A stretch of DNA of 64,000 nt from Thunnus maccoyii (taxonomy: Eukaryota; Chordata; Actinopteri; Scombriformes; Scombridae), in assembly GCF_910596095.1 (NCBI RefSeq), contig NC_056544.1, positions 17,159,155-17,223,154 on the forward strand, read 5' to 3'. Within the stretch, counting starts at the first letter, position 1; every line of letters starts with the position of its first letter. The notes under the pieces were generated by a model that worked only from the letters and a program-made list of their open reading frames with translations, made no database searches and had not been told where the DNA came from. The translations under genes and the position numbers were made by a program. Below are positions 1 to 10,985 of the stretch, piece by piece.

Positions 1-1393
1 ATTAGGCTGATATAACTTGCCTTTCAATCACTTCTGTTTGCCTCAGAGGCCTTATCGCTCACCTAATGCTGCAGGCTGACTTGGTGATGCTTTACCTGGC
101 ATAGCTTGACAATTATCAATCTAGATAATTACACTCTGCTCCTTTAGCACCCCTACAGTAAATAGATTCAACTGCCAAGCCATCTCTCACCATGGAAAAA
201 AAGAGATTCTGGCACTAATTTTTCTATCTGCAGGAACAAAACTCTGACCAAAAACACACCAGGCCTGCTCCACATGCCTCTGACTAGAACATGGCCAGAC
301 TGTATTTGAAAACCCTGGAGACTACGGTTTCCATTTTACAATGAAGAGCCTCCTTTGTGAGCTGATGCGTCAAGCCAGTATCTCGAAAAAAGACCCTTTT
401 CTCACCAATGTCACCACTGAGGAAACACAACTCAGTGTGGGTGAGAAAAATCGAGAAATGTGATTCTGTCTCCTGGAGGGAGAATCCATATTTCTGCTGC
501 AAGACACCCATTCAAGGACCATCTTTCTTGGAGCTTTAAGGTATAGACAAGCATGAATGGCATGCATGCTGCCCATGAAGTCATTGGAAATAACCCAGCT
601 CCAGCCAGAATTGTCAGCTATGTCATTTAGACCACATACACTCTTCTGTATGACCCCAGTCATCACAGGTCAACTGAGAAGATGTATAACCTTTGGTTGT
701 GAGAGCTGTTAACGCTAATACGGTCAAGGACAGAAGACTGAATGGGGTCTCAAACACACCAACGCTGAAACACTTTCTTTCGTGACTAATGACATCATGT
801 ACTGGTGAGGATAGACAATACGGCCATGAAGGCCCATATAAGCCATCAAGAAGGGTTGCGCTTCCATCAGTTACACAAGGTGGCACACAGATACTGTGAA
901 GTGATACACATCTCTTGTGTGTGACTGAGACACATATTCCTAGATTTGTTATCCAGTGGTGGTCCCCTTAAGGGAGAAGGGGGAACTTCTCAGTTTCTGC
1001 TTACATAATCGAGATGTGTTGGGACTAAATGCCCTTGCACAGGAGTGGTCTCGCAGTCTGCTGTATGGGTTTCCTTACCTTGATTACCCCAACTTTGTTT
1101 GGAGTTAAGGGGAATCATTCAACCCTTACATCTGCCTTGTAAATAGGCAGAGGGTCTCAGCCAGCTACTCAGTGCGTAATGGAGTAAGTGCTTCTGAGAA
1201 TATGCATAGGGGCACATTCCCACAGTGAGACACTTTACTCACAGAACCAAGATTATTCAAGTAACCTAAAGACTTCCATAATCTAGTTTATTGTATCATT
1301 ACAATATGTCAGCAAATCAAAAAACAATAATTTTGCAGAGAATTTATAAGTAAGGAACTGCACTGATAATTAAATATTTTTCCATATTTACAG
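1..1393. other. Opsin intron with repeat-derived sequence
   Basis: This stretch lies directly upstream of the first visible opsin exon. I see no opsin-like coding exon in it: nothing encodes TM1-TM3 or a DRY-like motif. It is therefore most simply the intron before the penultimate exon, with the 5' exons left of the window. Much of 250-1260 has a repeat-derived look, including short broken open frames on both strands; see the separate retroelement entry. The acceptor at its right end is AG at 1392-1393. Confidence 0.5.
960..1090 (+). mobile_element. Degraded retroelement fragment, DIRS/Ngaro-like
   Basis: Plus-strand translation through this stretch gives a run containing LGLNALAQEW and SLLYGFPYL. 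This resembles the conserved 'DALAHxWP...LLYAFPP' signature found downstream of reverse transcriptase/RNase H in fish tyrosine-recombinase (DIRS/Ngaro-type) retrotransposons. The frame is soon lost to stops, and I found neither intact RT nor recombinase nearby, so it is a dead fragment. The repeat probably extends left (about 250-960), where no intact frame survives. The family assignment rests on a short recalled motif and is tentative. Confidence 0.35.
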
Positions 1394-3871
1394 GAAACAG
1401 GTTTAATTCTATTCATGGCCGTCTGCTCATTGTCTGTGCTTGGGTCTATGCCCTGTTGTTTGCCTGCTCCCCGCTGGCCCACTGGGGGGAATACGGGCCA
1501 GAGCCTTATGGAACAGCCTGTTGCATTGACTGGCGCCTGTCCAATCAGCACACCACAGCACGCTCCTACACTGTGGCACTGTTCATCTTCTGCTACATCC
1601 TTCCATGCTGTGTTATCATAGCATCCTACACAGGAATTCTTCTCACAGTGCATGCATCCCGCAAGACTATGGAGAGGCATGCATCGAGACAGACACACAT
1701 GAGCAGCATCCAGGCAATTATTGTCAAGGTAAGAGGAAACACATTAATAAAAGCACATTACTTCCATCATGCTATGATGAGTTTAATTCAATATGCTGGG
1801 ACTTTAAGATTCATAGTTTTTGCTAAGACATTCAAAAAAAGTATCTTTTCACCGTTACATGCTCGCCCTCATCATTACTGTGTCTCCATATAATCACACC
1901 CCAAGTGTATTAATAATCCACTTGCACTCTTTACATGCAGGATATACACACCCACAGACAAAAATAATACCAATCCTGAGACTTAACTCAGAGCTACAGT
2001 CATTTGTTCACACTTGTGATTATTGATACAAATCCTCTTACCTTCAAACATCCAGTACATGACCTATCTTTAAAAAAAAAGAAAAGAAAGACAGACGTGC
2101 CAATCGGTGAGAACCAAATTCACACAGCATGGTTATATAGATAATGTATGTGGTGGTGGTGGTGTATATCAAAAGCGCTTCCTTAGAGAGAAGAGTCCTC
2201 TGGAGAGTTTCTAACTCCCCTATTTGTTGAAGAAATTGGCAGTGACCTCAATAGATCCTCCAGTGATGCAGCTTCTCATTAGCAGGAATTGGCTCTGGTT
2301 GTACTGTGATGGATGAGAAGCTACTGCTGCCTCTGCTGATAAATTGTCATTATCATATATCCATCTTCATAAGAACACCTCTGAGTCACAAAAAAAAGGC
2401 TCACCAAAATGCCTTTCTGCCCATGTGGCATCTGAATGATATTGGTCAATAAATCTTTAGAGATGTTAAGATAGATGTACGAATTCAGTCCGTCACTCCA
2501 GTTTGGATTCTATCTCATGCTTTTAAAGGATAAGTATGATGGTATTCAGTAATTTATTGTCACTAAATCCCACAAGAAGACCAAAACAATCAATTGATTG
2601 ATCCAATCAGAAAGTATTGTCTGTGTAGCAAAAACCTGATATATCTTATTTTTTTGCCATAGAGCTCCACTGTCCACAAAAACTATTAAAAACTACATAA
2701 ATGAGCCACATTGTTGCACTGGTTGACATGCTCCTTCATTACAATGAACATGGGCACTGTAGTTTATTTTTTAACAACCCCACAGAGACTCTTCTGGTGT
2801 TGTAAATATTAACAAGGGCACCAAATCTGCAGCTGACAGCAGTCCCCAACGAGGGGGCTGTTTATTCCTGTTTGAGGTATGTTTGCTAAAAAACACAATC
2901 CCAAGATCTTTTTAAAAAATTTATTTTAAAACATATATATTCATGATCTGTTTTTAAAGATTTATTTTTTCAATAGAAACAAATGGGGTTGAGGCTGAGA
3001 GCCACTGACAGGCTGGGGGTGTCATAAAATATTGAGACACAGGCTAACTATTGGTAGTTTTTGTCTTTTCATGGGATTTGTTAACAGTAAGAAATATATA
3101 AAATAACACCAGACTTTCCTTGAAATATACTGTTCAGTGTAAAGCACCAAAAGCTGGTCAGTTATTGAAAAGTGTGAATTTTCAAAACCCTATCAATTAC
3201 AAATTTCTCTTCTGTGCTCTTTTTCCTGCAAGCTAAGTGTTGCTGTCTGCATTGGTTTCTTTGCGGCGTGGAGTCCATATGCTGTGGTGTCCATGTGGGC
3301 TGCCTTTGGACGCATTGAGAACATCCCTCCTCTGGCATTCGCCATGCCAGCCATGTTTGCCAAGTCCTCCACCATTTACAACCCAATTATCTACCTAATG
3401 CTAAGGCCGAACTTCCGCAGGGTAATGCGCAGGGACCTGGGTACTCTATGCCACGCCTGTCTGAAGGGCTGCCTCTGCTCCCAGGGCCCAGTAAAGTGCT
3501 GCTCCAAGCCAACGATCAGGGTTAGACTTCGCACAGTCCACAAAGAGACCAACGAATTCCCTTCATCCAACTCCTCTGCTCAACCTCCTATAGTGGCATT
3601 AAAGGATCACAGCTGTGAGAAGTGCAAGGATGCCTTTGAATGCTTTAGACACTACCCTCAAATGTGCAGTGTCTCTAACCCTGCTGCCAATGGAGACTCA
3701 TCCAAGGATCAAGATGTTGCAGTTCCTCAAATAAATAAGCAAAAGCTTCAAAATGTGTGCCACAAGAAGTCTCTGCTGGCCACCATGTGTGCAAAAAGGA
3801 CCTCAGAAATAGACAACTTCCATATTAATTTAGAGATGGTTCCAGGGCACGCAAAAGTAGCTTGGCCTTGA
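1394..3871 (+). CDS. Non-visual opsin, Opn5 superfamily (3' part, last two exons)
   Basis: A light-sensing G-protein-coupled receptor; only TM4 to the C-terminus is in the window. Exon 1394-1728 (111 codons after a 2-nt split codon, GT donor 1729) encodes TM4, extracellular loop 2 with the YGPEPYGTACCIDW segment (the disulfide Cys region) and TM5. Exon 3233-3871 (acceptor AG 3231-3232, phase 0) encodes TM6 (AAWSPYAVVSMW), TM7 with FAKSSTIYNPIIY, and a long cytoplasmic tail ending AWP-stop. The retinal-binding Schiff-base lysine is the AAG at 3362-3364, followed by the NPxxY motif. The tail has Cys clusters (CHACLKGCLC, CC) that could be palmitoylated. The PEPxGT and AVVSxWxAFGR segments match OPN5 (neuropsin) better than rod/cone, OPN3/TMT or melanopsin families. 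The likely identity is one of the teleost opn6-opn9 genes; I cannot tell which. The 5' exons are outside the window. Confidence 0.88.
1729..3232 (+). other. Opsin intron
   Basis: About 1.5 kb intron between the two visible opsin exons, GT at 1729 and AG at 3231-3232, phase 0. It holds AT-rich sequence and a short GGT run near 2150. No exon-like or conserved signal is seen. Confidence 0.8.
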
Positions 3872-4377
3872 TATTTTTCTCTCAATTTATAATGTTTACA
3901 GAATCTCTCTGGGCATATTTTGCAGGTTATGTTCTTATAAGATGTGAAATTATTTAATTCATATTTTCAGGAAATCTTCTTCAGGAATGTAACATATGCT
4001 CCCTCAGTGTTTGGGCAGCAGCCATAACATAACTTACTTTTTTTGCCCACTGTGCATTACTTCAGCTGGTTACCTTTTAGGTTTTGAGGCTTTGAAGTTA
4101 AATGCAGACAGCTTTAATTTGAATTCTCTGGGTACATTTTTGAAAGAGTTATCACACATTCCTATGTTGCCATAGGAAAAATTGCAACCTTTTTATGTTG
4201 CCTTTGTTATATTTGCACTTAATGGATCTTTGAAACGTCAAAAACTTTGTAACAGGGGTACATGGTTTGAGATGGATAGGTTTGGGGCTTCAGTGGCAGA
4301 CTTAAGCTCTGAGTTCAGATACTGTCTGAAAGTTTTCAGACCCCTTGCTACATTTTTAAGTTCTGCAGCCTAAGTTT

Positions 4378-4383
4378 AATAAA
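4378..4383 (+). other. Candidate polyadenylation signal of the opsin gene
   Basis: AATAAA about 510 bases after the opsin stop codon on the same strand, the first canonical signal downstream. Position and strand fit a normal 3'UTR end. Confidence 0.5.
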
Positions 4384-4399
4384 TCTTAAATTCTGAATA

Positions 4400-7300
4400 A
4401 TGTGTTTGTACATGTATCAGAGACGGTTCCAGCCATCTGATGTCAGCCGATGTCCAGACATTGCCCATTTTAACGGTAACTACTTCAAAACCATGATTCA
4501 CGTATGTCTATTATATTATGTTTCAACTATTAATCCAGTATGGCTAACAGAACCCTCAAATTAAAGCTGACATTCTGCACTGTCACCTCTGTGCAAATAC
4601 TTGTGGACCTTACGAGGTGCTTGATATTATTTTTAGAAGTAATTTGCTGTTAACATTATCTTAGTAAAACCTGAGTTCAACCTCAGGGATTCGTTCTGGC
4701 AGGGAACAAAGTATGAGAGTCACTGATGACTTATCACTACATTAGGGTTACATTTATTAATGTACTGTATGTATTGTAGTATTTTGAGTTAAATCTTTCA
4801 GGTTTTTCCTGGATCATGAATTTATTATGAAATGGGTATAGCATTGTAGTATATTTGGTGATTTTCATGGTCAGGCCTAAATGATGATTCTCTTTTTGCT
4901 AATTATTCCAGTAACATACCAGTGCGTCTTATGAGAACAGACACTCATTTCTAAAGGTGTTTCACTTCCTTTACTATGCCAGACCAAGTATTGTTTACAC
5001 TTAACTGCAGGTATATAGTTTATGGTGCTTGATCAATTATCTATATACAGATGATGTAGAACACAACACTCCTGTGTAACACCATTGTTATAGTACTGCA
5101 CAATTGTGTCTATATATAGCTGTATTATAAGAACTTAAAGTCATTCTTTATTATGTGTACAGTAAAAATAGAATATTTATTTACTTGATTGCCTAGTAAT
5201 ACTAAACTATACACATAAGTTTATCAACTGGAAGAGAGGGAAAAGAGACAAATGAAGCAAAAGATAACCTACAGTAAATGATGCAGCTGTAGATAAATGT
5301 CATGTTGTCTGTAATTAACTATTTGTTATTGTGCGTAAATCCATGTGTAAAATCAACATGACAGGCATGAATTGTTACCATTGCAGCAGCTGATCTCATT
5401 AGTCTGCCACTATTTCATCTAATCTAATTAAAATATTGTTGTTTTTCCAATTTTTTCATTACTTAATTACTTTTTTTGTTGTAGGTTTAATGTCACGAGT
5501 TGTACAGCTTTTGATTAACAAAAGTACTTAATTAGATTTTATCTATGGAGCAACAGGGTGCCATTTTAGCAGCATCCTTAAATCTGTAAGAAAATGGATG
5601 TAATTACAGTTAAGAAACAGGCATGTCTGTCCACATTGGTATCCCAGGACCTTATCATTAATCATTCATAACATGGGAGGATTCATTTTCTTGTGATTAG
5701 TGAAGGGATTATTAAACACACCAGGTAAAAAAGCAACAGCAGTGGCTGTTTGATTTGTAAAAACATGTAAGGCACAAATGTTCTTTTCTCAGGACTTGTG
5801 AAGATACTATCATCACATCTGTAATCCATTAAAGGGTCCATTAAAATGTGATTTCAAACAGTCTTTTCAATGACAACCATTAAAGTGAAAATTTTTCTGT
5901 TAGGTGTATTTGGAGGAGTTAAGGTTGACTATCTGGACAAACAAACTGTGGTTTAACTTTTACACTTGGGAATAATTATCCCTATATACTATGTAAAAAA
6001 AGTATTCAGACTATAGTCTTAGTTATTATATGCAGTTTTCTACAGTCCAGATTGTGATTTTAGTGTTACAATTTAATAGAGACAAAAATTAGGTTGAAAC
6101 TATACACAGTGTATCTGACTCTATTGCAATCATTTATAAAAACAAGACTCAGGTTCAGATTTGGTGTTTTTACTGGGTGCTGAATTTGTGGATCAATTTG
6201 TTTCTGGCCCAATTTCATGGCTTCATTAAGTCGCTATGAAGGGCAATGTGCTTTTGAGTGACATATGCAATGTCCTAATTCCATACTAATTGTATACAAT
6301 ACTATACTAAATACTAATTGTCTCAATATACTGTTTTTGCAGTTAGTAAAAAAATAAATCACCAAACTTAAACTTCACAAACAAACGTGTATTTGTGAAG
6401 TTTAACTTGTATGTGTATCTGTCATGTATCTAACTGTCCAATGATTTTATAGGTTTTATATGGTGTCGTTTTGTTTTCTGGGGTGTTCACAAAGCTGTTT
6501 TACCACCATCCACAATTTGTTTTAATTTTTTCCAGCAGTGAGCAGCTTCTCAGTTGCCTTTAAACACTCCAACACACTCAAAGCACTTTTAAGTATGCCC
6601 ACTGACCTTTTTGTATAGTTTATTTTGACACTTTTCCACTGTGAACGCACTACATACAGAGAATACGGCTACAGTCTGGATCTAGTTGAAATTTAGTATA
6701 GAAGCGACAGCCCTGCAATTGTCTTCATGTTTTTAAGCATACAGTACATTGATATTTACTAACTAGTTGCAGGGGATAACAAATGCAATCTGAAGGAAAT
6801 ACTAAACTAGAAACAATAACAGGTTGTGTGGTGCAATCTATAAAATACATGAAATACACATTCACTTTGGAATTTTAGGAACATTTGTAAACAGTTTATT
6901 CTGAATGTCATAATGGTTCTGCAGTGGATCTGGCTTTTGTAAGGCCTGTGGAGTGAGAATAGTTCAATGGAGGGTTTTTGGTAACACTACATGTCAGTCT
7001 GCTATTGTGCAGCGTGAACTACATCAACACTGTGAGAACTGGTATACAAAGTCACACTGTATGAAAAAGATCAAGACATGAAACCATCAACATTCAATCT
7101 TTACATACAATCTTTGGATTGCAAGAAATATTTCTTGTAATCCAAAACACTTGACACAGTACAGTAAAATGACTAATAAATGTAACAATAATCTGATATC
7201 ATTGCAGGAAATCCACACACCGTAGCTAATTAATAGTTCATACACACGTAATTTGGGGAAATAACATTCTTTGGAACACATAATCTATGGTAGGTCTTAG

Positions 7301-8229
7301 ATTCAAAAGGAGTTAGGAGTTAAACTAACTTATGAACACATTGTATACTGACCCCTAATGGACACACAGATGACGACAATAATGTACATTATTTTTGAAT
7401 ATTCCATTATGGTTTTTATACAATCTGCATTTATTTTTTTCACCTATAACTCATAATGTTTTCAGCTTCTCTGGGGTTCATTGACCTTACAGACCTTACT
7501 TGTTCTGTGATTGAAGTTTGTTTTTAGCTGGAATAAATGTTTAGCGTACACCATTTGATTGCCCCTGAATATGACTTCATTATTTTGCTACAGCTACAGT
7601 AACTGTGTACAAACTCAATGGCTTTTACATAATGTCATCACAAAGTACAATTTCTGAAAGCACGTTTGACAGTGTGTTAAAAAGATTACTTGTTTATAAT
7701 TCTCATTTTGACTCTTCATATCCACTGGCAGATGGATAAGAAAAACTAATTATTTAGGTCATTATCACTTTATAGTAAATTAGAAAATAAACAATGATTT
7801 TGTCATTTCTGTAACAAGAAAAACTTGCTCTGAAACTGGTCAGTTCAACTTGAAACTTTCAACTCTACTGCTCATATAGATAAGTTTGGCAGAAGAAAAT
7901 GATGCAGTAATTTGAAAATGCAATTGAACTGTCACACATAGAAGGCATTAAAAGAGAATGTCTCTATGAAAACAGCAAGTTATAAATGACATCTTCCAGT
8001 GCCTTAGGCAGCACAAATGAAATTTCATTTACCTCTAATGTATTTGGGGGCAGTATAAAGACGATATCTCAAAACCTCAGCACATAAAATCAACACTATC
8101 TGCATGGCTGTTTTTGAGTGATTTGGTTTAACTAACCCCTTAAATACATTATAGTTTGGAGATGTGGCCATCATAATCAGAAAGTCATTTGGAGGGAATG
8201 TGGGAAATCTGCCAAGTGAACCAAGTTTA
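4400..8229. other. AT-rich intergenic region between convergent opsin and ripk1
   Basis: This stretch separates the 3' ends of two convergent genes. I see no open frame with family resemblance. A TTTATT at 7430-7435 (AATAAA on the minus strand) could end the ripk1 transcript, giving a 3'UTR of about 0.8 kb. The rest is AT-rich sequence without recognisable features. Confidence 0.6.
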
Positions 8230-10938
8230 TCAGATCAAGGAGGAACAACCGCAGTTGTCCAATATTTTCTGGATGACATCTACCTTTATTTTGCCTTCCA
8301 GAGCTCGACACAGCTTCCCAATTGTACAGCCAATACTTCCCTCCTTCATTTTCCAGCGCTCCAGCATCTGGTGCACCATCTCTGGTAGGCCATCAAGGTA
8401 GTAGTCATGCTCAATGGTCTCTATTTCCACACTGGTCAGACCCAGGCTCCGTGCACAACGCTTCCATTTGTTCCCGATGTTGTCCCTCAGCAGATCCAGG
8501 TGCTCTTCAGTCACGGCATGGTCCTCTAAATGAAATGGTGAAGGTAAATCTAGTAAGTGAGCAATAAATGGGCGACAAAATCAACTCTAATGTGAGATTG
8601 GTTGAAGTTTAACATTAATTGTTGAACTAGAAATTATTGTTTAACTATTTGAAACTTGTTGTGGCTCTCACCTGGCCCCCGTATTGCATGATACAGTAAG
8701 CCTGCTGTATGTATTACTGCTTATGAATGACTGGTAGAGCTGAAATGACTAGTGGATTAATTTGTTTGATTTGAGTTGATAGACAGAAAATTAATTAAAC
8801 ACTGTTTTGATATTCAAATAATTGTTTTAGTGATTTTTTCAAGCAAAAATACACAACATTTTCTGATTTCAGCTTCTCAAATTTAAGTATTTTATGCTTC
8901 TCTTCATTATATATGATAGCAAACTGAATATCTTTGGTTTTAGGACTGTTGGTCAGACAAAATAAAAAATCTATTCATTGATATAAATCAATATTTAACT
9001 GTTATAGTTTACCATATTTCTGAATGGCTTCTTTGATTGGAGAGTTAGCTGAGCTGCTAGCAGCTGAAGATAATGAACTATGGGAAGACTCGTAACCTAG
9101 GATACTCAGCGTGTTGTTGTTGCCAATCTGGATGCCCCTGGCATTCTTAATGTAAAGAGATGCTGGAACAAAAAACAAACAAACAAACACATATAAATAG
9201 CCATTCCAGCACATGCCAGTCAAAGGTGACAGAAGCAGCTGTTAACAAGTCAGAGATTGCTGAAGGAATGCTTCATCAAACATGTTTGTATGTACCTGGA
9301 TCTTGTAGCGAGGCACCCTTGGAAGGGGTAAAGAGACGTCCAGGAGTGATATCAGGGGCACCTGTATCAGACACTGGATAAACTGGCCAGGACTGTTGGC
9401 GGTCATAGTGGGAATATGGATGTTGCTGGTTAAAGTGGGATAGAGAAGGGGTGCTGGCAGACATAGGTAAGTGGGATGCAGTGGGTGTGGAGGAGGACAT
9501 GGATTCATAGAGACCAGCAGTAGGGCGATACCAAGTCTCTTCCTGGCTGGTTGGCTGCACTGCTTCAGCTTTTGTCCAGGAATGGACAGAGGAAACAGAA
9601 GAGGGTCTGTCTTGTTCTGGTTGCCTAACAGTATTATCTGAAATGCTGAAGTGGTTTGGCAGGAAGTTATTGTTCTGATGGAAGCTGTTGGCAGGGTCAG
9701 GCTGGTTCTCATTGTTATAGCTGCCGTAGATGTGGTACTTCAACTCCCGATCTAGTTTCTCCTCAACAGCTGGAGGGCTGCTGGCTACCTTTGCGTCTGT
9801 CTGAATCTCGGGCTCCACTGACTCCATAGGTGGGTGGCATTGGATGCAATGCAGGTCCTCAATACTAGCTTCAACTGGCACAGATACATTTCTGTCTGAA
9901 CTCATCAAAGGAGCTGGGCAGTCTGGAAGGTGAGAAAAGAAGTTGATACAATAGAGCTACTCAATCCAACAATTTCTCAAGCTTTCAGAGCATTTACAAC
10001 ATTTAATGTAATAGCATGCAGCAAAAGGTGGACATTAGAGAGTGTATTTCCAGGACATCAAGATTACCAACCATGCTCACCTGCCGAAATACATTCACGG
10101 GTCATTGATAAAGACTTCATCTTCTCAACAAATTCTTCTGGGCCTTCATATGAGTCCTGCGTAAAAATGACATGTAGATTCATGATATAATGTCCTTAGA
10201 ATCGCTGTTTGTCTTGCTTCAATTTCACTTCAAAATCTATAACTTAGTGTCTTCACTGTGCATACAAGACAAGATTATAACATCAACTCCTAGAGCAAAT
10301 ATATTTACCCTCAGAAGACGTAAGTCTGTCTCTACATATGGTTCAAGCTTTTCCATGTAGAAAGGAAGAAATAAGTCATAGCCCTCTGCAAAAAAAAAAG
10401 GGAGGGGGGGGGGGGAAGAAGAGTGAGAAGACAATTTGCGTCATAGACTGAAGGAAAGAAAAACAAGAACATTTGTATGTGCTTGTCCTGCATATTGACA
10501 ACTAACTACAGAACAACTGAGAGCAAAAACAATACACTGTTGTAAAAATCTTTTATGGAATTAAAGAACCACATATTCATCAAATAAGCTCAGAAAACGT
10601 CCAGAACCTTGAGATTATGGCAGAGATACTGATAATAAAATCCCTAAATTTTTTACTGTACATTTTCAAAAACAGATATTATTACAGAAGCAGCTTGCAT
10701 TTTCTAATTTATAAAAAATACATTTCAATATTTTAAGCTTTCATTCAATAACAGCAATAATTAAGCTTGTTATGACAGTGCTGTAATACTCATTTTCAGG
10801 ATGCAGATTAGCTGTGGAGTAACTAACAGAGATTAAATAAAATGTTTGGTTCCATTAGCTCTCACATACCTGTTTTGCATTACTGGACAATATCATGTTC
10901 CACTGATACACACTGGACCACATACTTTATTCCTTATA

Positions 10939-10985
<47 letters not shown>

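Noticed and set aside
284..886. Minus-strand frames of 75-98 codons near the left edge
   Set aside because: Short, no family resemblance; they lie in repeat-derived intron sequence of the opsin gene.
9242..9712. 156-codon minus-strand frame overlapping ripk1 exon 8
   Set aside because: Out of frame with the ripk1 intermediate-domain exon, which is supported by phase, by YHIYGS and by TWYRP.
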